Shown: positions 1-5,783 of the stretch, piece after piece
Numbering within the stretch: position 1 is the first letter of the stretch
How the letters are laid out: each line of letters opens with the position of its first letter
NCBI GenBank assembly: GCA_002729295.1
Contig: PBTU01000042.1
Coordinates: 1 to 6,010, forward strand
Length of the DNA stretch: 6,010 nt
Reading direction: 5' to 3'
Source: Verrucomicrobiales bacterium
Lineage (GTDB): Bacteria; Verrucomicrobiota; Verrucomicrobiia; Verrucomicrobiales; Akkermansiaceae
Program-made: the position numbers and the translations under genes
The notes under the pieces: model-generated
Seen by the model: the letters and a program-made list of their open reading frames with translations, nothing else
Told to the model about the DNA's origin: nothing
The model's database searches: none

Positions 1-301
1 CGTCGTCTTCAATCTCCATCAATTGATTAAAGGCTGCCGAGCCAAAAGCTGAAGCTGCTGTCCCAATCAAGGTATGTAGGAGAAGCCACCACTTATCGGT
101 CATCCCCCCTGCCCCTTTAGCGGCCAGAAAAAAACCGAAAAGAGTCGTAATAACGACAAAAGCGTTGAGACGCAACTTCGTAAGAACTTGCAAATCCTTG
201 GCGAGACTTGGCGTCTCGGGCTTAGCATCGATAGCTGACAACACTTGTAGTCTGACCTCGTCTAGTGATTCCCGCAATCCCGAGTGTGCGAGAATTGCCA
301 T
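1..301 (-). CDS. ctaB: Protoheme IX farnesyltransferase (heme O synthase), N-terminal part, cut by window edge
   Basis: This enzyme transfers the farnesyl group of farnesyl diphosphate to protoheme IX to make heme O, the precursor or cofactor of heme-copper oxidases; it is an integral inner-membrane protein of the UbiA superfamily. One hundred codons are visible, read from an ATG at 299-301. After a hydrophilic leader of about 40 residues comes LTKLRLNAFVVITTLFGFF, matching the family's 'LTKPR' entry into the first membrane helix. A second helix (LLHTLIGTAASAFGSAAFNQ) then leads into NQLMEIEDD at residues 92-100. That fits the prenyltransferase motif NxxxDxxxD (in this family N-x-x-x-[DE]-R-D-x-D) with conservative changes: Glu at 96 and 98, Asp at 100. 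An in-frame stop lies upstream at 335-337, so ATG-301 is the only ATG start. AAGGA lies 4 bases before it, a weak ribosome-binding site. The gene continues left of base 1. Translated by hand from the reverse complement; identification is by motif and overall pattern. The symbol cyoE is equivalent. Confidence 0.88.
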   Translation of the reverse strand, partial: MAILAHSGLRESLDEVRLQVLSAIDAKPETPSLAKDLQVLTKLRLNAFVVITTLFGFFLAAKGAGGMTDKWWLLLHTLIGTAASAFGSAAFNQLMEIEDD

Positions 302-345
302 TTTTCCTTTTCGCAAGCCCTTCCATTCACAAGACTACCCCACAC
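302..345. promoter_or_regulatory. 44-base divergent spacer between ctaB and the Nramp-like gene
   Basis: The two genes point away from each other, so this gap should hold or overlap both promoters. It is too short for two full non-overlapping -35/-10 promoters, so at least one must reach into the opposing coding region or the two must overlap. I find no convincing -10/-35 pair and no repeat or obvious operator. Mutually exclusive or coordinated expression of the two genes is possible but is inference only. Confidence 0.3.
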
Positions 346-2013
346 ATGAGCGAAAAAGACCAATATCAGCGCGAATTGGATGTCATCGAAGAGGTGAAAG
401 ACAAAGGCCCTACCGGAAAATTCTTGGGCTATGCCAAAATCTCCGGCCCCGGCTGGCTCCAGGGTGCCATTACCCTCGGCGGCGGATCGCTCGCCGGCGC
501 GCTCTATTTGGGCGTCGTATCTGGGAATGAGCTCCTCTGGGTCCAACCACTGGCAATGATCTGCGGCATCATCATGCTCTCGGCAATCGCTTACGTCACC
601 CTGTCGACGGAGCAACGTCCGCTTCAACTCATCAACCGCCACCTCCACCCGCTTCTCGGCTGGTCCTGGCTCATCGCTACCATCATGGCCAACATCGTAT
701 GGACCATGCCCCAATTCTCTCTGGGAACCGCTGCCATCCAACAAAACCTCGGAATCCTAAGCGGAGATGGCGGTCAATGGACGATCATTGCGATTCTTTT
801 CGCGATCGGGCTCTACGTCAATTACCTCTACCAAGCTGGCGGCGGCGGCGCAAAACTCTTCGACCGCATTATCAAATGCATGGTCGGCCTCATCGTTCTT
901 TCATTCATGGCCGTGGTCATTACCCTGTTTTCCAGCGGCAGCATCAGCCTTGGTTCCATCCTCGGTGGATTCATTCCCGACCTTTCTCTTCTGGGGAGCA
1001 GCTCTTCGACCTTTTCCGCCGACATCGCTGCTTCTTCCAATCCTGAATTCTGGGAAAAGCATATCGTGGGAACACAGAAGTCTAAAATCTTTGCCGCCTT
1101 CGGAACGGCAGTGGGTATCAACATGACCTTTCTTCTCCCCTACACCCTTCTCAAGAAAAAGTGGGGCAGCAAACATCGTGGTCTCTCCATCACCGACCTC
1201 TCAATCGGACTATTCGTTCCTTTCTTCCTCGCGACAGCCTGCGTTGTGATCGCTTCCGCCTCGTCCTTCCACGGAAAAACCGAAGACGTCGATCCAGTGA
1301 AGACCTACCCGACTCTCGCTAAAATGGACAGTGTGAAACCTCTCGTAAAAAATCTTCCCAAAAAGAGCGACGAAGAAAAGGCAGTCTGGAATGAAATCGT
1401 CGCCAATGCTCCTTCTCTCAACAAATCTGACTTCAAACTCGCTGCCATGATTCACTCACGCGACGCCGGGGCCCTCGCGATCACTCTCAAACCCTTCACC
1501 GGTGAAGTCGTTGGCCAAAAAATCTTCGGCATCGGCGTCCTCGGCATGGCCGTTTCAACCATCATCATCCTGATGCTCATTAATGGACTCGCCTTCCAGC
1601 AGCTTTTTGAAAAATCACTGGGATCGACTAAATCCTACCTCTTAGGATGCGGGATTTCGGGATTATCAGGCTGCCTGTTTCCCGTCATCTGGAAAGTCGA
1701 AGCTAGTAAAGCCGCCCTTGCCATCCCTACGTCTGTCATCGGAGGAGCCTTGATTCCGATCGCCTACTTCACCTTCCTCCTTCTCATGAATTCCAAGAAG
1801 GTTCTCGGCGATAAGCGTCCTGAGGGAACCGCACGCATTATCTGGAACGTCCTTATGATCTTCGCTACCACCGTCGCCACCGTCGGCACTTGGTGGGCCA
1901 CCTCAGGGAAGAAATTCGGCGACGTCCCCGCCGGCATGATCGGAATGTCCTTCCTGGCGATCCTCTTCGTCGTAGGCACACTGTCCTTCCTAAAAAACGA
2001 GAAGAGGGCGTAA
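346..2013 (+). CDS. Nramp/SLC11-like membrane transporter with degenerate metal-site motifs
   Basis: A polytopic inner-membrane carrier of 555 residues with about 11-12 hydrophobic segments. Several features match the Nramp (SLC11) fold: a GPGWLQG entry to helix 1 (residues 34-40), the order and spacing of helices, and a helix-6-like stretch FGTAVGINM (252-260). Classical Nramp proteins carry H+-coupled Mn2+ or Fe2+, using DPGN in helix 1 and MPHN in helix 6. Aligned by hand, these motifs read GGGS (45-48) and GINM (257-260), so the metal-liganding Asp and Met are absent and the substrate cannot be assumed. The loop between the presumed helices 7 and 8 (about 309-390) is long and charged (DVDPVKTYPTLAKMDS...KKSDEEKAVWNE); in SLC11 proteins this loop is extracytoplasmic. 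Helix 3 has MANIVWTMPQFSLGTAAIQQNL. The ATG at 346 (MSEKDQYQRE) is preferred. A GTG at 265 in the same frame would add 27 residues and overlap the 5' end of ctaB. No Shine-Dalgarno sequence is visible before 346. Family assignment is fairly sure, substrate unknown. Confidence 0.8.
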   Translation: MSEKDQYQRELDVIEEVKDKGPTGKFLGYAKISGPGWLQGAITLGGGSLAGALYLGVVSGNELLWVQPLAMICGIIMLSAIAYVTLSTEQRPLQLINRHLHPLLGWSWLIATIMANIVWTMPQFSLGTAAIQQNLGILSGDGGQWTIIAILFAIGLYVNYLYQAGGGGAKLFDRIIKCMVGLIVLSFMAVVITLFSSGSISLGSILGGFIPDLSLLGSSSSTFSADIAASSNPEFWEKHIVGTQKSKIFAAFGTAVGINMTFLLPYTLLKKKWGSKHRGLSITDLSIGLFVPFFLATACVVIASASSFHGKTEDVDPVKTYPTLAKMDSVKPLVKNLPKKSDEEKAVWNEIVANAPSLNKSDFKLAAMIHSRDAGALAITLKPFTGEVVGQKIFGIGVLGMAVSTIIILMLINGLAFQQLFEKSLGSTKSYLLGCGISGLSGCLFPVIWKVEASKAALAIPTSVIGGALIPIAYFTFLLLMNSKKVLGDKRPEGTARIIWNVLMIFATTVATVGTWWATSGKKFGDVPAGMIGMSFLAILFVVGTLSFLKNEKRA

Positions 2014-2111
2014 CCCTCAAGAGCAGACGAAAGCCTCTGGAGCTTTCATCTACCTTTCACAAATTCACCTTTGCCTCTTGACTGCTTAGCGGTTCAAATC
2101 AGCCCGACATT
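2014..2111 (+). promoter_or_regulatory. Intergenic gap with a weak promoter candidate for the oxidoreductase
   Basis: The best candidate I can draw is TTGCCT at 2071-2076, a 17-base spacer, then TCAAAT at 2094-2099; each hexamer matches the sigma-70 consensus at 4 of 6 positions. Transcription would begin around 2106, leaving a leader of only about 5 bases before the ATG at 2112, which agrees with the lack of any Shine-Dalgarno sequence there. A second -35-like TTGACT (2078-2083) has no matching -10 at normal spacing. This is weak evidence; read-through from the upstream gene is also possible. Confidence 0.25.
2029..2047 (+). terminator. Small hairpin after the Nramp-like gene, possible weak terminator
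   Basis: GAAAGC (2029-2034) and GCTTTC (2042-2047) form a perfect 6-bp stem around a 7-base loop, 16 bases after the stop codon at 2011-2013. The following bases (ATCTACCTTTCAC) are pyrimidine-rich but lack a run of T, so it does not meet the usual rule for an intrinsic terminator. It may be a weak terminator, an RNA 3'-end stabiliser, or chance. Confidence 0.25.
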
Positions 2112-3155
2112 ATGAAATTCGGAATCATCGGAGCCGGCATGATCGGCCACTTCCACGCTAAGGCCATTACTGCTATGACAGGAGGCACTCTCCACTCGGT
2201 TTTTGACCTGCGTCAGGAGGCCGCCGAAAAGCTTGCTGGAGAATACGGCGGGACCGCATATTCCGACATGGCCGAATTCCTCGCCGACGAGGAACTGGAA
2301 ATCGTCACCGTGGGAACTCCTTCCGGAGCGCACCTTGAGCCCTCAATGGCCGCGCTCAATGCAGGCAAGCACGTCATTTGTGAAAAGCCTCTCGAAATCA
2401 CCCTCGAGCGTATCGACCAACTCACCGCCGCTGCCGAAGCTAATGGCAAAACCATCGCCGCTGTTCTCAACCGCCGCTTCCACCCCGGCATGGACGCCTT
2501 TAAGAAGGCTTCCGACGAAGGACGCTTTGGAACCCTCACCAACGCCTCCGCTTACGTGAAGTGGTATCGCGATCAGGCTTACTACGATTCCGCCGGCTGG
2601 CGCGGTACTTGGGCCCTCGATGGTGGAGGCGCTCTGATGAATCAATCCATCCACACCGTGGACTCTCTTCTCTACCTGGCCGGGCCCGTGAAATCGGTGC
2701 AAGCCAACACCGCCTGCCTCGCGCATGAGCGCATTGAGGTGGAAGACATCGTAGTTGCCATCGTGGAATTCGAAAGCGGAGCCCGCGGCGTCATCGAATG
2801 CTCGACCTGCACGTGGTCCAAGGACGGCCACCCCGCCCGAGTGCAACTCTCCGGCACCGAAGGCTCAGTCTTCCTTGCCGACGAAGCATTTGAGATCTGG
2901 GACTTCATGGAAGAGAAGCCCGAAGACGCCGAGATTCAGTCTACTCTCATGAAGGGGCAGGAAGCAGGGCTCGGAGCCAACGACCCGAGCGCAATTAACT
3001 TCTACCAGCACCAGCGCAACTTCGAAGAAGTAGTCAATGCAATCGCCGAAGGCCGTGAGCCCACCACCTCCGCTTCCGAGGCGCGCAAGCCCGTCGCCCT
3101 CATCACCGCGATCTACGAATCCGCGCAAAACGACGGAAAGAAGGTCTTCCTCTAG
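2112..3155 (+). CDS. Gfo/Idh/MocA-family NAD(P)-dependent oxidoreductase
   Basis: A soluble, cytoplasmic, nicotinamide-dependent dehydrogenase of 347 residues, normal for the family, which oxidises or reduces sugars, inositols and their nucleotide derivatives. The N-terminal Rossmann fold opens with GIIGAGMIG (residues 4-12; GxGxxG at 7-12). An acidic residue ending the second strand (D32 in FDLRQ) is often associated with NAD preference. GTPSGAH (68-74) and the family signature CEKPLEITLERID (90-102) follow, with K92 the usual catalytic lysine. The C-terminal substrate domain has WYRDQAYYDSAGWRGTWALDGGGALMNQ-type sequence (151-178), then H181 and D184, the expected His/Asp pair. The Y-R-D-Q...WRGTW...DGGG pattern resembles UDP-N-acetyl-glucuronate 3-dehydrogenases of the WlbA/WbpB type, but also many unassigned sugar dehydrogenases, so I give no gene symbol. 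There is no signal peptide. The ATG at 2112 is the only sensible start because GIIGAGMIG follows at once. No Shine-Dalgarno sequence is visible. No sugar-nucleotide or catabolic partner gene is adjacent. Confidence 0.92.
   Translation: MKFGIIGAGMIGHFHAKAITAMTGGTLHSVFDLRQEAAEKLAGEYGGTAYSDMAEFLADEELEIVTVGTPSGAHLEPSMAALNAGKHVICEKPLEITLERIDQLTAAAEANGKTIAAVLNRRFHPGMDAFKKASDEGRFGTLTNASAYVKWYRDQAYYDSAGWRGTWALDGGGALMNQSIHTVDSLLYLAGPVKSVQANTACLAHERIEVEDIVVAIVEFESGARGVIECSTCTWSKDGHPARVQLSGTEGSVFLADEAFEIWDFMEEKPEDAEIQSTLMKGQEAGLGANDPSAINFYQHQRNFEEVVNAIAEGREPTTSASEARKPVALITAIYESAQNDGKKVFL
3152..3155. other. CTAG shared by two convergent stop codons
   Basis: The oxidoreductase ends in TAG at 3153-3155 on the plus strand, and the LysE-type exporter ends in TAG at 3154-3152 on the minus strand. 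Both codons are read from one palindrome, so the reading frames overlap tail to tail with no intergenic DNA. Any terminator for either gene must lie inside the other gene's coding sequence. Confidence 0.9.
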
Positions 3156-3745
3156 GAAAGCACCAGATTCACCGCCAGCAGGGTCAATCCTGCGGCGAAT
3201 ACAAGATCCAGAGGGCGGCCTATCTTTTGGTAGCCGCGCCTAATTTTCGGCAGCTGGAGCAACCACACCCAGAGACACCAAAAGAAGAGGCCTTCTCCCA
3301 CGATCAGCCCCCATAAGGCATAGGGCCACCACGATGGATGCCCCTCCGTCAGAAACGGCGCGACCATGCCCGCAAAAAACACGAGAACCTTCGGATTGAG
3401 CAAATTACAAAATAACCCCCGCAGATAAGGGCTCCTCTTTGGAACCACCTTCTCATCTCCTACCTCCTGTTTCTTCACCAAGCCCCACGCTAACCAAAGC
3501 AGATACCCCGCCGCGAGCCACTTCATGGTCAGCGCAATCACGCCTCCCTTTGCTAAAATTACCGCCATTCCTCCAATCGCGATCGTGGCGTAAAAAGCCA
3601 AGCCGGTCACGATTCCAAAAACCATTAAACACCCCGCTCTCAACCCTTCCGCCAAGGCCGTGCGCGTCAGTAAAAGCATATCCGGCCCCGGGCTGAATTG
3701 CCCCACCACCATGATTAGCGCGAAGGCCAAAAGCTCGCCGATCAT
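3152..3745 (-). CDS. LysE/RhtB-family amino-acid exporter
   Basis: A small inner-membrane efflux protein of 197 residues, close to the roughly 200 usual for the LysE/RhtB superfamily, whose members export basic amino acids, homoserine, threonine, leucine or other small amino compounds by proton-motive force. Signatures are FSPGPDMLLLTRTALAEGLRAG (about 17-38), the helix 1-2 'PGPD' block, and GLFCNLLNPKVLVFFAGMVAPF (about 110-131), the family's 'NLLNPK' block. Around six hydrophobic segments are visible (about 3-18, 38-60, 62-89, 118-132, 141-165, 179-195). The start is the ATG at 3745: the PGPD block then falls at the expected residue 19, and the ATG overlaps the stop of the upstream phosphatase gene as ATGA. 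The frame stays open for 44 codons further upstream, but that extension is basic, non-hydrophobic and antiparallel to nothing known, so it is read-through of the phosphatase gene in another frame. Substrate is unknown; no regulator gene lies next to it. Confidence 0.9.
   Translation of the reverse strand: MIGELLAFALIMVVGQFSPGPDMLLLTRTALAEGLRAGCLMVFGIVTGLAFYATIAIGGMAVILAKGGVIALTMKWLAAGYLLWLAWGLVKKQEVGDEKVVPKRSPYLRGLFCNLLNPKVLVFFAGMVAPFLTEGHPSWWPYALWGLIVGEGLFFWCLWVWLLQLPKIRRGYQKIGRPLDLVFAAGLTLLAVNLVLS
3173..3197. terminator. GC-rich hairpin at the convergent gene ends, possible bidirectional stop signal
   Basis: CGCC (3173-3176), a bulged A (3177) and GCAGG (3178-3182) pair with CCTGC (3189-3193) and GGCG (3194-3197) around the 6-base loop GTCAAT, giving 9 bp with one bulge. 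It starts 18 bases after the plus-strand stop and lies inside the last codons of the exporter on the other strand, where a terminator for the oxidoreductase would have to be. Neither side carries a T run, so if it works it is a U-tract-less or Rho-assisted signal. It also encodes protein, so the base pairing could be incidental. Confidence 0.35.
3742..3745 (-). other. ATGA stop/start overlap coupling phosphatase and exporter translation
   Basis: The TGA stop of the HAD phosphatase (3744-3742) and the ATG start of the exporter (3745-3743) share two bases. No Shine-Dalgarno sequence lies just before this ATG, so the exporter is probably translated by reinitiation after termination of the upstream gene. 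This places both genes on one transcript with linked yields. Confidence 0.85.
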
Positions 3746-4539
3746 TGGTCGAAGTAATGGCCGAGGATCTCCATCACGCCGCGGCTTCCGTCTTTTGACG
3801 CCACCTTTCCTCCGCGATTTGCCACGTAATGCTGCACCTCCGGCACAGAATTGGCCGGACAACCACTCGCCGAGCAAACGGCTGGCTGCAGCATACTGAG
3901 ATCGTTATAATTATCGCCAATCGCAAGAATGTTCTCCGGGGAAACATCCCACCGGGCCGCTGATTCCACCAAACAAGTTCCCTTGCTAAACTGCCGATGG
4001 CTGAAGCGAAGATAGATGCCATTTCGCTCATAGCCCACCTCCGCCGGAAGATTCAACTCCTCCACGAATCCCAAAATCTCTTCCATCTCATCCACCGAGG
4101 CCGCAATAATCCCAGCCGGATCACCTTCCATGGAAACCCATCGTCCGTCGGTTTCCTTTTCGACAAACTTCTGAACCTTCTTTAGAGGGCGTTTCGCCCT
4201 CCGAAAGAGCTTCTTGTGTTCTTTTTCGCAGAGCTGATTCCAGTCATCGTGACCAACCCACCGTCCGAACTGTCCCGGAAAATAAATCTCCCGTTCCCGG
4301 GCAATGACGAAATCAGGGAGAAAGGGAAACTTCGCTTCGTTGAACCCCTCGACCAGTTGATAGAGCGATCGCCCGGTACAAATCCCCCAAGCTGCACCGT
4401 AATTGGACCGAACCCATTGCACACACTCGAAAAACTCTGGATCCAGCCGAGGGTTGCCATGACGCAACATCAGGGTGTCATCGAAATCGAAACCAAGAAC
4501 AGCTTTCCAAATGGGAGGTTCCGAAGCGATCGTTAACAC
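3742..4539 (-). CDS. HAD-superfamily hydrolase, Cof/sucrose-phosphatase-like (type IIB)
   Basis: A probable cytoplasmic phosphatase of 265 residues acting on a small phosphorylated metabolite. All four HAD motifs are present: motif I GFDFDDT (residues 16-22; nucleophile D18, acid/base D20), motif II ICTGRS (53-58; T55), motif III K186 in FSKGTCL, and motif IV AIGDNYNDLSML (206-217; Mg2+ ligands D209 and D213). The roughly 130 residues between motifs II and III hold the C2-type cap, and GDNYNDLSML near the C-terminus is typical of the IIB branch (Cof, sucrose-phosphatase and trehalose-phosphatase types). The sugar-phosphate identity is not readable. The start is a GTG at 4539: a TAG stop lies in frame four codons upstream, no ATG or other usual start lies between them, and the next start-like codon would cut into motif I. 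No Shine-Dalgarno sequence precedes it. It lies 53 bases after the OmpA-domain gene on the same strand and overlaps the exporter gene by 4 bases. Confidence 0.88.
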   Translation of the reverse strand: MLTIASEPPIWKAVLGFDFDDTLMLRHGNPRLDPEFFECVQWVRSNYGAAWGICTGRSLYQLVEGFNEAKFPFLPDFVIAREREIYFPGQFGRWVGHDDWNQLCEKEHKKLFRRAKRPLKKVQKFVEKETDGRWVSMEGDPAGIIAASVDEMEEILGFVEELNLPAEVGYERNGIYLRFSHRQFSKGTCLVESAARWDVSPENILAIGDNYNDLSMLQPAVCSASGCPANSVPEVQHYVANRGGKVASKDGSRGVMEILGHYFDQ

Positions 4540-4592
4540 GGTGATAAACTAGTAGAGACCTTTCGATTCAGGCAATGAATTTCCCCGGGATC
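4540..4592 (-). other. 53-base gap between the OmpA-domain gene and the phosphatase gene
   Basis: Both flanking genes are on the minus strand. The gap holds only a weak AT-rich inverted repeat (ATTCA and TGAAT around TTGCC) and a CCCGGG palindrome, with no T run and no recognisable promoter. Co-transcription of the OmpA-domain gene with the phosphatase and exporter is possible, but a promoter inside the end of the OmpA-domain gene cannot be excluded. Confidence 0.4.
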
Positions 4593-5783
4593 TTACTCAT
4601 CCCCCGGCAGAGCCACGGGAATATCTTCCGGAATAATCTCCGCCTTTGGAATAATCTCTTCTTCGGTAACGATTTGCGCCTTGGGGATAGGATCCCCTTC
4701 AGGAACAATTTGGGCCTTCCCGGGTTTCACCAGCATTTTCACCGGGCGCTCAATCGGTCCGGGTGACTCCTTCCGCATCTTAATATCCACCCGACGGTTG
4801 GGTGCCTGTTCTTCCTTCGATCCGGTCAGAACAATCGGAGAGGCCTTACCAAAGGATCTGATCACGATCATCCTAGGATCGAGTTGCAGTGACTTGACCA
4901 ACCAATCTTTCACCGCTTGGCTGCGCTTGGCCGAGAGGGACTCATTAAGGGCATCCCCACCGTAGGTGTCGGTATGCCCCTCCACCCAGCAATACATTGA
5001 GGGATTTCGGTCGATCAGCATTGCTACCTTCATCAAGGTCAGGCGCGCGTCATCGCGCAGAGCCGACTCGTTGTAGGCGAAAAGAAGATCACTTCCAATC
5101 GAGGCCTTGTTTTCCTCGAGCTGCCCAGGCGACATTTTTGCGTATTCATCGAGCCCCGTGTATCCCTTAATCACGCCAACTTCACTATTCCCGCCGGCTC
5201 CTTGCTTTTTTCCCAATTCAAAAATCACCGCATCCGGATCAATAACATCCGCTAACGGACTTCCATCATCGATAACAATCTGGCCATTGGCGGCCTCAGG
5301 AAAAAGATTCTCAATTTTCCCAGCCTCGGGAATTTCGGCATTGGAATCATTTCCAACCACTGGCTCGGAGATATTGCTATCCTCCTCCCCAATCAAAGCC
5401 GGTTGTTCGATTTTTACCTCGGGAAGCAAGGGATCTTCAATCTGTGTGTCGAAATCAATCTCAGCGTCTTTCAAATCGAATTGGGCGTCTTCAGTAGAAT
5501 CGATCAACTCCCCATCGATCTCCGGCTTCTCGAAAGCCTCCTCGACCGGTTCCTCTGCGTCTTCTTCCAACTCAGTCTGAATCTCCGACATGTTGACCGG
5601 CCGGGAAACCCACTCCTGAGGCTCTGCGACCGGCAGCTTGATGAAATGGCCCCCGAAATAAATCAGAAGCATGAGGTGAATCACCAAGGCCACAACCACC
5701 GCAATAAGAATAGGCCAACCATATCCCCGCCGCTGCGGGCGGAGATAGCTGCTGCCTTGTTCCCATGAATACTCTTTAGCCAT
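4593..5783 (-). CDS. Inner-membrane-anchored protein with C-terminal OmpA-type peptidoglycan-binding domain
   Basis: A 396-residue envelope protein. A basic N-terminus (residues 1-22, with RPQRR) is followed by one uncleaved membrane helix (about 23-43, GWPILIAVVVALVIHLMLLIYF). Next come a long, low-complexity, very acidic spacer (about 50-185, rich in E, D, P, I) and an OmpA domain (about 232-336). That domain contains LLFAYNESALRDDA, VEGHTDTYGG (D272), LNESLSAKR (R287) and NRRVDIKM; the Asp and Arg correspond to the diaminopimelate-binding pair of OmpA domains. The tail has three 12-residue repeats (356-391). Predicted topology is N-in, with the rest in the periplasm gripping peptidoglycan. 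The anchor carries a histidine (H36) as in TonB, but the TonB serine four residues before it is Ala and there is no TonB domain. It lacks the membrane Asp of MotB and the lipobox of Pal. The ATG at 5783 is preferred over a GTG four codons upstream (5795): a GGA lies 7 bases before the ATG, and the GTG overlaps a -10-like TATAGT. Precise role unknown. Confidence 0.85.
   Translation of the reverse strand: MAKEYSWEQGSSYLRPQRRGYGWPILIAVVVALVIHLMLLIYFGGHFIKLPVAEPQEWVSRPVNMSEIQTELEEDAEEPVEEAFEKPEIDGELIDSTEDAQFDLKDAEIDFDTQIEDPLLPEVKIEQPALIGEEDSNISEPVVGNDSNAEIPEAGKIENLFPEAANGQIVIDDGSPLADVIDPDAVIFELGKKQGAGGNSEVGVIKGYTGLDEYAKMSPGQLEENKASIGSDLLFAYNESALRDDARLTLMKVAMLIDRNPSMYCWVEGHTDTYGGDALNESLSAKRSQAVKDWLVKSLQLDPRMIVIRSFGKASPIVLTGSKEEQAPNRRVDIKMRKESPGPIERPVKMLVKPGKAQIVPEGDPIPKAQIVTEEEIIPKAEIIPEDIPVALPGDE
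4611..4718 (-). repeat. Three tandem 36-base repeats encoding a 12-residue acidic motif
   Basis: Three consecutive units sit in frame near the 3' end of the OmpA-domain gene: KAQIVPEGDPIP (4718-4683), KAQIVTEEEIIP (4682-4647) and KAEIIPEDIPVA (4646-4611). At the DNA level the units begin AAGGCCCAAATTGTT, AAGGCGCAAATCGTT and AAGGCGGAGATTATT, with many third-position differences. The duplications are therefore old and the peptide pattern K-A-[QE]-I-[VI]-[PT]-E has been kept. The protein ends six codons after the last unit. Confidence 0.85.

Noticed and set aside
265..345. Upstream GTG start at 265 that would lengthen the Nramp-like protein by 27 residues
   Set aside because: It overlaps the first codons of ctaB on the other strand, has no ribosome-binding site, and adds a segment not expected before the hydrophilic MSEKDQYQRE leader.
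262..744. Open frame of 160 codons on the minus strand opposite the Nramp-like gene
   Set aside because: It is a shadow of a well-supported coding region. The product is a Asp/Glu/Arg/Gly mixture without motifs and it would overlap the start of ctaB.
2343..2846. Open frame of 167 codons on the minus strand opposite the oxidoreductase
   Set aside because: The plus-strand protein has all the expected Gfo/Idh/MocA motifs. The opposite frame has none and follows from the codon bias of the real gene.
3746..3877. 44-codon upstream extension of the LysE-type exporter frame
   Set aside because: It lies wholly within the phosphatase coding sequence, encodes an Arg/Lys/Gly-rich stretch with no family resemblance, and would displace the PGPD block from its usual place near residue 20.
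4540..4592. AT-rich inverted repeat between the OmpA-domain and phosphatase genes as a terminator
   Set aside because: The stem is only 5 bp, AT-rich, and has no following T run in the direction of transcription.
5107..5580. Open Ser-rich frame of 157 codons on the plus strand
   Set aside because: It is the antisense of the acidic spacer of the OmpA-domain gene: Glu/Asp codons on one strand read as Ser/Phe-type codons on the other. It has no domain and no ribosome-binding site.
5652..5722. TonB-like anchor suggesting a TonB energy transducer
   Set aside because: The histidine is present in the helix, but the partner serine is replaced by alanine and the C-terminus is an OmpA domain, not a TonB domain.
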